Origin: UBA7957 sp965222695
GTDB lineage: Bacteria > Pseudomonadota > Gammaproteobacteria > Granulosicoccales > Granulosicoccaceae
NCBI GenBank assembly: GCA_965222695.1
Contig: OZ244967.1
Coordinates: 3,286,001 to 3,350,000 of the forward strand
DNA: 64,000 bases
Direction of reading: 5' to 3'
Below the pieces are notes generated by a model, which made no database searches, was not told the DNA's origin, and worked only from the letters and a program-made list of their open reading frames with translations. A program made the translations under genes and the position numbers. This document shows positions 52,580 through 61,825 of this stretch, piece by piece (the stretch's first letter is position 1; every line of letters starts with the position of its first letter).

Positions 52580-53554
52580 CTACAGCAGACCCTTCTCTTT
52601 CCAGAATTTTTCGGCACCCGGATGCAAGGGTGTAACAATTCCGTTAATTCCGGTTTCTATAGCCATTTCCTTAAAGGTCTTTTTCTGCTGCTTCATGTGC
52701 TCCAGACCTTCGTCGGTGTATAGCGTGGACAGCATGTCATAGACTATGTCCTCCGACACATCCGCATTGGCTACCCAAAGCGCAGAGTCCTGGAATGACG
52801 GCGTCTCCTTGTCCACTCCTTTATAAGTCCCTGCCGGTACACTGAGTTGAGAAAAGTAGGGATATTCCTTGAAGAACCCACTCGCCTCAGCCTCAGCACC
52901 CAAATCAAGCATTTCGATATCGTTGGTTTGCGCGGCCATGATCACGGCACCACTGGGGAAAGCAGTAAACAGCCAGAATGCGTCGAGTTGGTTATTACCA
53001 AATGCCTGGGCCGCATCGTTGTAGCCCATGGCATTACGTTCAATCTTGTCCCAGATACCCGCGTGTGTAAAAAACAGTTCGCAGTTTGCAAACGCGCCGG
53101 AACCAGCGTTACCCACACCCACTTTTTTACCTTCAAGGTCTTTTAAGCTTTTAATACCGGAATCTTTTTTAACGACCAACTGTGCAGGCGCACCATAGAG
53201 ATAAGAAACCGCCATGACGTTTTCATATTTGTTGGTATCATTCTTCAGCTTACCGTTTTGTCCAAGATAGACATGTCCGGAGTAAACCACACCGAAATGA
53301 GCCTTACCGCTGTTGACTTTCCGTAAATTTTCGACGGAACCTGCAGATGATTGCGCGCGGACCCGGTATTTTTCCGATTGCTTAATGGGGTCGTATACCT
53401 GGACGGCATTGGCCACAACCTGGAAAGTACCTCCGGCCGGCCCGCCGCTGAAAACAAGGTTTTTCTTCGCTGCGAATGCCGAGCCGGCAGAGAGTGTCAG
53501 CGCGGCCGAGGTAAGACCGGCCATCAGCAGTGAGCGACGTGACGAACTAAACAT
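52580..53554 (-). CDS. TAXI-family TRAP solute-binding protein
   Basis: The 324-residue periplasmic protein has a signal peptide (SSRRSLLMAGLTSAALTLSAG, twin-arginine-like start SRRSLLMAG) cleaved near SAFAAKK, and the TAXI pattern LVFSGGPAGGTFQVVANA, VRAQSSAGSVENLRKVNSGK, DLEGKKVGVGNAGSGAFANC and FWLFTAFPSGAVIMAA. Such proteins deliver small acids such as glutamate or other carboxylates to the fused permease; the ligand is unknown here. A candidate sigma54 promoter lies about 150 bases upstream. Confidence 0.92.
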   Translation of the reverse strand: MFSSSRRSLLMAGLTSAALTLSAGSAFAAKKNLVFSGGPAGGTFQVVANAVQVYDPIKQSEKYRVRAQSSAGSVENLRKVNSGKAHFGVVYSGHVYLGQNGKLKNDTNKYENVMAVSYLYGAPAQLVVKKDSGIKSLKDLEGKKVGVGNAGSGAFANCELFFTHAGIWDKIERNAMGYNDAAQAFGNNQLDAFWLFTAFPSGAVIMAAQTNDIEMLDLGAEAEASGFFKEYPYFSQLSVPAGTYKGVDKETPSFQDSALWVANADVSEDIVYDMLSTLYTDEGLEHMKQQKKTFKEMAIETGINGIVTPLHPGAEKFWKEKGLL

Positions 53555-53702
53555 ATGGATATTTCTCCTCTAATTTACTTTCTGGATTTACAGGACTCTG
53601 ATCCGAAATTTTTATTGGAGCGTCAGATCAAGATCAGAACCCATCGATTCGGCAACTCTGCGAATAGAACAACTCACAAGTCAGCGACATGGTTTAACTG
53701 GC

Positions 53703-53717
53703 GCAGATTTTAAGCCA
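53703..53717 (-). promoter_or_regulatory. candidate sigma54 promoter for the TRAP operon
   Basis: On the minus strand, TGGCTTAAAATCTGC has the GG-N10-GC spacing of sigma54 (RpoN) promoters and matches TGGC and TGC of the consensus TGGCACG-N4-TTGC. It is about 150 bases upstream of the binding-protein ATG. The neighbouring DctD-like gene encodes a sigma54 activator, which raises the likelihood. Confidence 0.5.
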
Positions 53718-53858
53718 GACTGGGTATTAAGAATTTTCTGATCGTTGAGATTGGATATGTATCAATTATTTCAGCGTTTTAGTGTGCTTATCTAATAATC
53801 GATCGATTTTCGGCCTGTGTTGAAAATGTAAAAAAATCTGCACTGAATCCATTTCTAC

Positions 53859-53876
53859 TGTGTAAAATATTACACA
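53859..53876. promoter_or_regulatory. palindrome, possible DctD-like activator site
   Basis: TGTGTAAAATATTACACA has 7-base perfect arms around AATA. It lies about 140-170 bases upstream of the sigma54-like promoter, the usual distance of an enhancer for an NtrC-family activator. A second palindrome, CCTGATCAGG, follows at 53880. Confidence 0.5.
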
Positions 53877-53942
53877 ATACCTGATCAGGCTGAGGGAAAA
53901 CTGAAGCCTGTAAACCTGAACCTACGTACTTTTGGAGAGGCC

Positions 53943-54035
53943 ATGACTAGCTATACATCAAATCATGGCTCATTTCTCACCAACATGAAGACTGGAATTG
54001 AATACTATCGACTTTCTGTGGATTCTCTCCTCTGA
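53943..54035 (+). CDS. possible 30-residue small protein or leader peptide
   Basis: The frame begins with ATG 53943 preceded by a strong SD (GGAGAGG) and encodes MTSYTSNHGSFLTNMKTGIE plus ten residues, then TGA. It has no hydrophobic stretch. It lies 53 bases upstream of the DctB-like gene. The ribosome site is better than that of the kinase gene, so it could be a leader that sets kinase expression. Nothing else confirms it as coding. Confidence 0.35.
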   Translation: MTSYTSNHGSFLTNMKTGIEYYRLSVDSLL

Positions 54036-54088
54036 CGGGAATAACTTGAATCAGCGACTTACCGGAACAGCCAGATTATTGACCAGAT

Positions 54089-55897
54089 ATGCCGGACACG
54101 ACAAAAAAATCGGATAAAAACCCAGGCCGTATCGTCTGGATAATATTGGCCGGTTTGCTTGCTGTCGCGGTGCTTTTCGCGGTGAATCGTTTGCTTTACC
54201 AACAGTTGCTCAACGGTTTGAGGAACACCGGACAAAGCACTCTTGAACTAGTCACCTCAAGTTTGCGTGGAGAGATCCAGCGATTCGAAATTCTCAGCAG
54301 CGTCCTTGCCACCGACAATGAATTGCTCCGATTCCTGATCGATCAAAACGACATTCCACGTCCGCAGATCAATCGAAAACTGGAAGAGATCAATCGCTCG
54401 ACCGGTGCTCTCGATACTTACCTTATGGATGAAAAGGGAACCACACTCGCCGCCAGCAACTGGAAGACACCGGTTAGTTTCGTCGGCAGAAATTTTTCCT
54501 ACCGACCCTATTTCCAGAGTGCGATTCATGGCCAGTCAGCAAATTTCTTCGCGATTGGAACTTCGTCGAATCTAAGAGGTTTTTATATTGCAACGCCGGT
54601 CAGTCTTAATTACAAACCTGTGGGCGTTGTAGTCATTAAGGTGCGCGTCGAACATCTGGAAAGGCTTTGGCAGGCGGAAAACCGGGAACTTTCATTGATC
54701 GATGAAAACAGTGTGATTTTCGTCAGTACCAACCCGGATTGGCGGCTGCGATCACTCCGCGCCTTGAGCGAGTCTGAGATAAATAGCATTAAAAATACAA
54801 GACAGTACCCGGATCCGCACGCCATCGACATTTTAAACTATGAAAAAAGCGGGCAACTGTCCAGCAGTGCGGAAATCGCCCTGATCACTGTCGCCCCGGA
54901 AAATAAACCGAAGGAATATCTACAACTGTCCAGTCGGATGGAAGAAGCACACTGGACGGTTCTTTTGAGCAGCGAAACCAAAGAAGTAAAACGGGTAGCA
55001 TTTTATGGCACTCTGGCAATTGGATTCGGATTAGTCGGACTTGGCATAATCGCATATGCAATCTATCTGCGATTGCAATCGGCACGCAGAAAACTGGAGC
55101 GTGAACAACGTTACCGGAACAAGCTGGAATCGGCTATTGCGGAGCGAACCCGCGATTTGCAGAAAACCAATCAAGAGTTAATCGAAACACAGCAAAAGTT
55201 GATTCAATCCGGCAAACTCGCCGCCATAGGGCGATTCTCCGCCGGTCTAAGTCATGAAATCAGTCAGCCGTTGACGGCTATTCACTCCTATATCAGTAAC
55301 GCCCAGCAACTGATTACATTGGAGCGTTACGAAGAAGCGGATAAAAAATTGGACCACATCGGTAACTTGGCCGACAGGATCGCGCTGATCATCCGACAGT
55401 TGAAGATTTTCGTCCGAGGAGACGAATTGCCGACCGCTCCCGTATCCTTGATCAGCGCGATAGAGGAAGCCAAAACAATTATGGCAGATCAAATTGGAAA
55501 ATCCGGCGCCAGTGTAACGACGCGCTTTCAGAACGGTGAGGCTCATATTGATGGCGACGAGATTTTATTGCAGCAGTTGTTTGTCAATTTAATTTCCAAT
55601 GCGCTGGATGCAACTTCCGAATCCGAGCGACCGAGAATTGATATCCTCGTCAAAAAAAATCAAGAACAGGCTTGCATTGAAGTCAGTGATAACGGCCTCG
55701 GAGTATCAGAGAAGGACCTTCCCAGCATTTTCGATCCTTTTTATTCCACTAAAGAAATGGGTCGCGGACTTGGGCTGGGCTTGACCATCGCACAGGAAAT
55801 CGTCAGCCGTTTTCACGGTGAAATGTCAGCCCGAAATAACGACAGTGGCGGCGCGGTGTTTACAGTAACGGCACCGCTTTACATGAGAAATGGATAA
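54089..55897 (+). CDS. DctB-like sensor histidine kinase
   Basis: The 602-residue protein has two membrane segments (residues 14-32 and 305-327) flanking a periplasmic double-Cache sensor of about 270 residues, then a coiled-coil-prone linker (RRKLEREQRYRNKLESAIAE) and the kinase core. The H-box GRFSAGLSHEISQPLTAIHS has His389; the ATP-binding domain has NLISNALDAT, VSDNGLGVSEKDLPSIFDPF and GLGLGLTIAQEI. The pattern matches DctB, which senses C4-dicarboxylates; the ligand here is open. Its stop overlaps the ATG of the response-regulator gene (TAATG). Confidence 0.9.
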   Translation: MPDTTKKSDKNPGRIVWIILAGLLAVAVLFAVNRLLYQQLLNGLRNTGQSTLELVTSSLRGEIQRFEILSSVLATDNELLRFLIDQNDIPRPQINRKLEEINRSTGALDTYLMDEKGTTLAASNWKTPVSFVGRNFSYRPYFQSAIHGQSANFFAIGTSSNLRGFYIATPVSLNYKPVGVVVIKVRVEHLERLWQAENRELSLIDENSVIFVSTNPDWRLRSLRALSESEINSIKNTRQYPDPHAIDILNYEKSGQLSSSAEIALITVAPENKPKEYLQLSSRMEEAHWTVLLSSETKEVKRVAFYGTLAIGFGLVGLGIIAYAIYLRLQSARRKLEREQRYRNKLESAIAERTRDLQKTNQELIETQQKLIQSGKLAAIGRFSAGLSHEISQPLTAIHSYISNAQQLITLERYEEADKKLDHIGNLADRIALIIRQLKIFVRGDELPTAPVSLISAIEEAKTIMADQIGKSGASVTTRFQNGEAHIDGDEILLQQLFVNLISNALDATSESERPRIDILVKKNQEQACIEVSDNGLGVSEKDLPSIFDPFYSTKEMGRGLGLGLTIAQEIVSRFHGEMSARNNDSGGAVFTVTAPLYMRNG

Positions 55898-57219
55898 TGG
55901 TTCAAGTACTATTAATCGATGACGAGGCGGAAATCCGCGCAAGTATCAAAGAGTCACTGGAACTCAATGGGCTCAAGGTCGAAGACAAATCCTCAGCGAG
56001 GACTGCCTTAACGTTGATTACACCGGATTGGCCGGGAATAATCGTTTCCGATGTTCGCATGCCCGATATGGACGGACTGGAGTTTTTACGCAAAGTAAAA
56101 GCGGTGGATCAAGACATACCTATAGTACTAATTACCGGGCATGGTCATGTGCGCATGGCGGTGAAAGCGATTCGCGATGGCGCCTATGATTTTCTGGAAA
56201 AGCCTTTTCGCCCTGAAACCCTGATTACCGTAGTCAAACGGGCGCTTGAAAAGCGCCAACTGACCCTGGACAACCGTAAACTCAGGGATCAGTTGAATCA
56301 TGCGACGGATCTTGAGAAGGTGATTATCGGCGCGTCTCCCACCATGGTTGCACTCAGAGAAAAGATCAAGCGTTATGCCACCGCCGATGTGGACGTGTTG
56401 ATTTACGGAGAATCGGGTACGGGAAAAGAATTGGTCGCCAGATGTTTACATGATCTGGGACCGCGCCGCAACGGCAATTTTGTACCGATTAATTGTGCGG
56501 CCATTCCTGGCAGCCTCTCGGCCAGTGAGTTTTTCGGCCACGCTCAAGGCGCCTTTACCGGGGCGGCATCACAACGTAAAGGGAAATTCGAGTATGCTGA
56601 TAAGGGTGTTGTTTTCCTGGATGAAATTGAAAGCATGCCGCTTGATCAGCAGGCGGAGCTGCTTCGCGTATTACAGGAAAGGCGGGTTGTGAGATTGGGT
56701 ACGAATCTGGAAAAGGAGATCGATATTCGTATTTACTCGGCCTCCAAAGAGTCTCTCAGCAAAGCGGCTGACAAAGGAAAGTTTAGATCGGATTTGTATT
56801 TTCGACTGGATGTAGTGAGCCTCAATATCCCGCCGCTACGTGACCGTATCGAGGATGTGCCCTTGCTCTTTCAACATTTCATTAATCAGATCACGCAGGA
56901 AACCGGCGAGGAACCACCTGCTTTGACGTCCGCGGTATATGATCGTCTTATCAGCTATCATTGGCCTGGAAATGTACGCGAGTTGCAAAACAATGCCCGC
57001 CGCTACGCACTTGGCTTCGATCCGGCGTCGGAAAGCGATAACGAATCGGACAGCGACGACAATGAGACTTTAGGTAAGCGCGTGGCGGTGTTTGAAAAGC
57101 GAGTTATTAACAGTGCGATCGATAAATTTTCCGGCAATGTCTCAAAAGCGGCGAAGCATTTAGGAATTTCCAGACGCACTCTCTACAACAAGCTGGAGCG
57201 GGATATTTCTCCGGACTAA
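55897..57219 (+). CDS. DctD-like sigma54-dependent response regulator
   Basis: The 440-residue NtrC-family activator has a receiver domain with Asp52 in IIVSDVRMPDMDG, an AAA+ domain with Walker A GESGTGKE (171-178), the sigma54-contact loop GAFTGA (218-223), Walker B VVFLDEIESM and a C-terminal Fis-type helix-turn-helix (GNVSKAAKHLGISRRTLYNKL). It should be phosphorylated by the coupled kinase and activate the divergent TRAP operon through a sigma54 promoter. The gene pair and target lie within 7 kb, as is common for TRAP transporters. Confidence 0.93.
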   Translation: MVQVLLIDDEAEIRASIKESLELNGLKVEDKSSARTALTLITPDWPGIIVSDVRMPDMDGLEFLRKVKAVDQDIPIVLITGHGHVRMAVKAIRDGAYDFLEKPFRPETLITVVKRALEKRQLTLDNRKLRDQLNHATDLEKVIIGASPTMVALREKIKRYATADVDVLIYGESGTGKELVARCLHDLGPRRNGNFVPINCAAIPGSLSASEFFGHAQGAFTGAASQRKGKFEYADKGVVFLDEIESMPLDQQAELLRVLQERRVVRLGTNLEKEIDIRIYSASKESLSKAADKGKFRSDLYFRLDVVSLNIPPLRDRIEDVPLLFQHFINQITQETGEEPPALTSAVYDRLISYHWPGNVRELQNNARRYALGFDPASESDNESDSDDNETLGKRVAVFEKRVINSAIDKFSGNVSKAAKHLGISRRTLYNKLERDISPD

Positions 57220-57325
57220 GGGCCTGTTTAATATCTCTATGCCTACTGCGGATTTAGCCGGATTTCCTCCTGATTGTATGCAGCACATACCCCTGTGCGG
57301 CCGTGATGACAATAGCTTTTCCACG

Positions 57326-57350
57326 CCGTAGGAGCGAGGCCACCTCGCGA
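57326..57350. repeat. REP-like repeat, single arm
   Basis: GTAGGAGCGAGGCCACCTCG is one arm of the repeat seen at 14.82 and 43.59 kb. It lies in the 172-base gap between the convergent response-regulator and CHAD genes. A stem GCCTG/CAGGC follows at 57377-57391 and may help end transcription. Confidence 0.65.
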
Positions 57351-57391
57351 AAGGGGTTTAGTCATTCGGTTTTCGCCTGCCAGGCAGGCTC

Positions 57392-59050
57392 TTAAAGAAA
57401 TTGCTTAAGCCTTTTCTCGGTCTGTTTGCGCTCGGCGAAAAACTGCCGGTGATAATCGGCGATCAGATTTTCCTGGGCGCTGTGCAGACGTCCAAGAAAG
57501 AATATATAGTCATGCCCGTGATCGGTTGCGGTTTCACTGTCTGCATAGGCTGCAATGCGTTTAACTCTCTCGCACAGATCCTGATGCTCGCCCAAGGTAG
57601 TCTGCATGTTTTTGCACAATTCAAGAACCGGTTGGTAATCGCGCCGGCTAGCATCACCGAGTAAATCCACCGAATAGCGAAGCCGTTTACATTCAATCCT
57701 GAAGCCGTGCAATTTTTCTACTGCCGATTCGGGTTTCAGTCGGGATATTTTTTTTGTCACTCTGTGAACTCCGTCTCTCAGGAGTTTTCTTGCCAGTGTT
57801 TTCGGCTGTGAATAAGTCAGTTCAGCATGAACGAAGAAACACTGCTCCTGCATTACCCAGTCTTTGAAATGTTCAAGCAATAATCTATATCTGTCACTTT
57901 CCAGACTACCGATCAGCCCCATCCGCGTTTGCAGCCTCAGTTGGTCTATATCTTCCTTGTACACGGAGAAATAGTCCTTATCTTCTTCCCTAGCCTGCTC
58001 TTGCTGTTCACTGAGCCACTCGTGAAAGACATCCAGATCGCGAACCGTGCCCAGGCGGCTACCCAACCATCGGAACTCGTCCTGCCAGCGCCGGATATCT
58101 GCTTTCATTAATAAAGGGGAAAAGGTTTTCAGCGCAGAGCGAATCCTGCGGATCGCAACACGCATCTGATGCACGCCTTCGATATCGCTTCCCTCAAGTG
58201 CGGTAGGTTCCCAAAACTGAATCAGTTTTAGCTGATTCAACATATGGGTTCGAAAAATCTCGTGTCCTGAAGATAAATTCCCGAGTGGTTTTAGTTGTGT
58301 TTTTATAAAGTGTTGCTCCAATGTTCCATCAACCTGTAAAGCTCGGCGAAAGGGATTGCTGTTCGCCGGTTGAAAAGGAAACTGCCTGAGTAGTTCCGAA
58401 TGCAAGGATTCGAGAGGTACAGCAGCGTGATGAGCGCCCGAGAGCAGCACCATTTCACTATAACGAAGTCTGACTGCTTCGTCACTTTTACTTGCAGTGC
58501 GGTGTATAACCACTTGGTCCAGACTCACCCCACCGCTGGCAGCGCTGTGTGTCATGCTGTAACTATTTCTGACGATGCGTACCCTGAATATCTGTCTGAG
58601 TATTCCGTTCCCGAATAGAGAAACAAGATGGCTTTTGACTTCTCCTTCGGCCAAGGCGGCAATATGGAGCCGGCCAAAAATCTCCGCCCCCGGAATAATC
58701 TGAGAAAAATGGCGTCGCTCCGGCCGGCTGACCGCGAATTGGCTGACCGGTATGATGCAAAGAGCAGCCTGCCCGCCGGATTCGCGCAAACAGCAGACAT
58801 AACCCGATCGAAACAAATCGTAGGATTTGGTATCGAAGTAGTAGTCATCAATCTGCCGCAAACCAAGATAATCGATTCCGGAACGTGCAACCAACCACTG
58901 ATGAACCGGATCAAAATATTCGTGGCCGTCCGTTATGATCAGGCTACGCTTTATTTGCGCGGGCGCCATTGAAAGGTCCGACGCGGTTTTCTCCCCTGAG
59001 AGGGGCAATACAGAGTTTTCGACTCGTAGCTGTAAAGTATTTTTGTTCAT
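57392..59050 (-). CDS. CYTH-like / CHAD-domain protein
   Basis: The 552-residue protein has an N-terminal CYTH-like region (residues about 30-240, with YFDTKSYDLFRSGYVCCLRE) and a C-terminal CHAD domain (about 270-550) with the conserved histidine helices EGVHQMRVAIRRIRSALKTF and LHGFRIECKRLRYSVDLLGD. CHAD domains bind polyphosphate, and CYTH domains can hydrolyse triphosphates. The CYTH ExExK signature is not evident at the N-terminus, so that domain may be degenerate. No polyphosphate kinase gene is near. Confidence 0.85.
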   Translation of the reverse strand: MNKNTLQLRVENSVLPLSGEKTASDLSMAPAQIKRSLIITDGHEYFDPVHQWLVARSGIDYLGLRQIDDYYFDTKSYDLFRSGYVCCLRESGGQAALCIIPVSQFAVSRPERRHFSQIIPGAEIFGRLHIAALAEGEVKSHLVSLFGNGILRQIFRVRIVRNSYSMTHSAASGGVSLDQVVIHRTASKSDEAVRLRYSEMVLLSGAHHAAVPLESLHSELLRQFPFQPANSNPFRRALQVDGTLEQHFIKTQLKPLGNLSSGHEIFRTHMLNQLKLIQFWEPTALEGSDIEGVHQMRVAIRRIRSALKTFSPLLMKADIRRWQDEFRWLGSRLGTVRDLDVFHEWLSEQQEQAREEDKDYFSVYKEDIDQLRLQTRMGLIGSLESDRYRLLLEHFKDWVMQEQCFFVHAELTYSQPKTLARKLLRDGVHRVTKKISRLKPESAVEKLHGFRIECKRLRYSVDLLGDASRRDYQPVLELCKNMQTTLGEHQDLCERVKRIAAYADSETATDHGHDYIFFLGRLHSAQENLIADYHRQFFAERKQTEKRLKQFL

Positions 59051-59286
59051 GAATGCGCAAGTCTATCGCACTCAGCGAGTCGATGTTTTGAATCAATCAT
59101 CGAAGCGGGAAAATAATTATAAAACAAACTGTATTTTATTAATTCCACCTTGCGGTCAATTCAGCTGTTAAACAAAAGCCATAGCCAAATCATGGATTTA
59201 AATGACTTTTGCCGATGAGAAAGGCAGCCTATACTGGCTCAGATAAATAAGTTCGCGCCCTATAGGGGCGTGTCAGGAACATTATT

Positions 59287-60897
59287 ATGGATTCACCCCA
59301 TAGTCAGACACAATTAGATCATCTACTTTTTAAAAACCATTTTACCCGAGAACTTGCCGCCGATCCGCAGGTGAAAAATTATCGCAGGCAGGTCACAGAC
59401 GCTTGTTTTTCAAGAGTTTACCCCAGTCCGGTCTCAGCTCCTGAGCTGATCGCATGGTCGAGCGAACTCGCCCGGGAACTCGGGCTGGACGAATCGACGG
59501 TTCACTCGAAAACCTTTGTCGACATATTTACCGGCGACAAACTTTTACCGGCTATGGATCCTTATGCCATGTGCTACGGTGGACATCAATTCGGTCATTG
59601 GGCCGGGCAGCTGGGTGATGGACGCGCGATCAATTTAGGGGATATACAAACTAAAACCGGCCGATTGCTGACGCTACAGCTGAAGGGGGCCGGACCCACG
59701 CCCTATTCCCGATCCGCAGATGGACTGGCAGTTCTTAGATCATCGGTGAGGGAATTTCTCTGCAGTGAGGCTATGTTTCACCTTGGTATTCCGACGACCA
59801 GAGCCTTGAGTCTAACGCTTACGGGCGATCAGGTACTGCGAGATATGTTTTATGACGGCAATCCGGAATACGAGCCAGGAGCGGTGGTTTGCCGGGTGGC
59901 ACCGAGTTTCATCCGCCTGGGCAGTTTCGAGATATTTGCTTCAAGAGGTGATTTTAAAACACTGAAAAGCCTGCTCAACTTTACCGTCAAGCACTATTTT
60001 CCGGAAATCGAGGGTTCCGGAACAAAAGCCTATATTGATTTGTTCAGAGAAGTTTGTCTGCGTACAGCGGCATTGATCGTGGAATGGCAGGGCGTCGGCT
60101 TTGTCCACGGTGTGATGAATACCGATAATTTGTCCGTACTGGGATTGACCATAGACTATGGCCCCTACGGTTGGCTGGAAGGCTACGATCTCGCGTGGAC
60201 GCCAAACACAACCGACGCACAGGGTCGCCGGTATTGTTTCGCCAATCAGCCTCAGATCGGGCAGTGGAATCTGTTGCAGTTTGCCAATGCTCTCTACCCA
60301 TTGATTAAAGACGAAGTTCCTTTAAAGGAGGCACTCGAAGAGTACGCTACCGTCTTTGAGCAGGGTTGGCATAAATTGATTGCAGATAAATTGGGATTAT
60401 CCGATTTACATCCTGTACGCGACCAATCGTTTCTCAATGGATTGTTTGAGCTGTTGGAGGCGAGGGAAACGGATATGACACTGTTCTTCCGGTATCTGAA
60501 TCAAGTGGATGGTGGCGATGGCGGACACGACTTTGAAACCCTATTTAAACCGCTTTTGCCCAGTCTTTATTCCACCGAAGCATTGTCGGCGGACTATAAA
60601 AACAAAGCTGTTCTCTGGCTGCAGGAGTATCGGAGTCGAATCGAATCCGATGCCATGGATAAGGCGCAAAGGCTTGCCAAAATGAATGCCTGCAACCCGC
60701 TCTATGTGTTACGTAATTACCTTGCTCAATTGGCAATAGACAAGGCGAGTGAGGGCGATTATTCCCGGATCGCGGAACAACTGGAAGTGTTGAGGACTCC
60801 TTATACGGAGCAAGCGGGAAAAGAGCAATTTGCCGAGAAGCGGCCGGAATGGGCAAGGCACAGGGCCGGGTGTTCCATGCTTTCCTGCAGTTCGTAA
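59287..60897 (+). CDS. selO: protein adenylyltransferase SelO
   Basis: The 536-residue pseudokinase-fold enzyme transfers AMP to protein Ser/Thr/Tyr and is linked to redox stress. Motifs: YAMCYGGHQFGHWAGQLGDG, TLQLKGAGPTPYSRSADG, LRSSVREFLCSEAMFHLGIP, VVCRVAPSFIRLGSFEIFA, GFVHGVMNTDNLSVLGLTID and DYGPYGWLEGYD. It ends SMLSCSS, with Cys where eukaryotic SelO has selenocysteine. It is about 50 residues longer than the E. coli protein. ATG 59287 follows AGGAACATT. Confidence 0.94.
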   Translation: MDSPHSQTQLDHLLFKNHFTRELAADPQVKNYRRQVTDACFSRVYPSPVSAPELIAWSSELARELGLDESTVHSKTFVDIFTGDKLLPAMDPYAMCYGGHQFGHWAGQLGDGRAINLGDIQTKTGRLLTLQLKGAGPTPYSRSADGLAVLRSSVREFLCSEAMFHLGIPTTRALSLTLTGDQVLRDMFYDGNPEYEPGAVVCRVAPSFIRLGSFEIFASRGDFKTLKSLLNFTVKHYFPEIEGSGTKAYIDLFREVCLRTAALIVEWQGVGFVHGVMNTDNLSVLGLTIDYGPYGWLEGYDLAWTPNTTDAQGRRYCFANQPQIGQWNLLQFANALYPLIKDEVPLKEALEEYATVFEQGWHKLIADKLGLSDLHPVRDQSFLNGLFELLEARETDMTLFFRYLNQVDGGDGGHDFETLFKPLLPSLYSTEALSADYKNKAVLWLQEYRSRIESDAMDKAQRLAKMNACNPLYVLRNYLAQLAIDKASEGDYSRIAEQLEVLRTPYTEQAGKEQFAEKRPEWARHRAGCSMLSCSS

Positions 60898-61003
60898 ACT
60901 GAGGGTATGGAGTGTACAGGACTGGGAAGGTTGTAGCGGTAGTTGTTTAGACCGTCAAGGCCAGGGAGGGGGACCCGATGCGATCCCGCGCGACGGCGCA
61001 AGA

Positions 61004-61474
61004 ATGCGTGAAGGTCCAAGGCTCGAAATTGAAGCCTATGCTGGCGATAACTCAATTGTCGGCAGTAACAGTATCGTCGGCGTTGAATCGTTCGTAGGGA
61101 TGGATGGACGGATCACAACCATGTCCGTTGTCGGCGACTACTCAACACTTTGGAAAGGCGTCGTTATCAGCCCTCCGGCCATAGTCAACACCGACACGAT
61201 TATTCGCAATTACACAAGAGTAGACAAAGTGAGCGATATCGGCAGCCGCAGTGATATCGGCTCTAACGTGACAATACAAGCCGATGTAATTATGGGTTAT
61301 GAAACAACCATCGGTTACAACACCATTATCAGAACGGGAACCCGCGTAGGTAATCGGGTGACTATCGGGAACAATGTTATTATAAGCCGGAATCTGACGA
61401 TTCAGGATAGCATAGTCGTACCCGATGATACCGTTATTGCAAGTAGACGGACTACTGGTGCTACGGCAACGTAA
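61004..61474 (+). CDS. hexapeptide-repeat (left-handed beta-helix) protein
   Basis: The 156-residue frame is largely hexapeptide repeats of [LIV]GxxxxIG type: AGDNSIVGSNSIVGVESFVG, NYTRVDKVSDIGSRSDIGSN, VTIQADVIMGYETTIGYNTI, RVGNRVTIGNNVII and NLTIQDSIVVPDDTVIAS. This predicts a left-handed beta-helix as in acyl/acetyltransferases and carbonic-anhydrase-like proteins, but I see no catalytic His or domain beyond the helix. The start is uncertain: ATG 61004 has no strong SD, and the frame stays open upstream to about 60830 inside selO. It follows selO closely. Confidence 0.5.
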   Translation: MREGPRLEIEAYAGDNSIVGSNSIVGVESFVGMDGRITTMSVVGDYSTLWKGVVISPPAIVNTDTIIRNYTRVDKVSDIGSRSDIGSNVTIQADVIMGYETTIGYNTIIRTGTRVGNRVTIGNNVIISRNLTIQDSIVVPDDTVIASRRTTGATAT

Positions 61475-61825
61475 AAAAACTAAAGTGCTTTTGCACATAT
61501 TCCAACAGTTTTCTATTGATGGCTGCGTAATTACGGCTTCCTGCTTCTGATCGAAGACGGCCTCCATTGGTGGCTCTGTATTCGTCGCAGCCAGCAAACG
61601 CAATTCAGGTATAACGACTGGTGCAAGTGTGGCCCCACTGCCGCACCAAGTATTGCGACGCAGCGTATCTTTAGTATTTAGTGTATTCTTACTATTTTAG
61701 GTTGCCCCTGTTCCTGTTCAAGTTCATCATACGCCGACAGGCCATTGGACATGGATAAACCGGAAATTCAAATAACTTACCCGTGTTGAATGGAGGTATC
61801 ACTCTGACCTATAGGGGGAAAGGCT
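61475..61825. other. intergenic region before hoxF
   Basis: About 350 bases separate the hexapeptide gene from hoxF and should contain the promoter of the hydrogenase-type operon. The end holds a good SD (AGGGGGAAAGG) before hoxF. I see no clear sigma54 or sigma70 boxes and no coding signal on either strand that is supported by a ribosome site. Confidence 0.4.

Noticed and set aside
61142..61603. 153-codon minus-strand frame
   Set aside because: Antisense to the hexapeptide-repeat frame; its composition simply mirrors the repeats.
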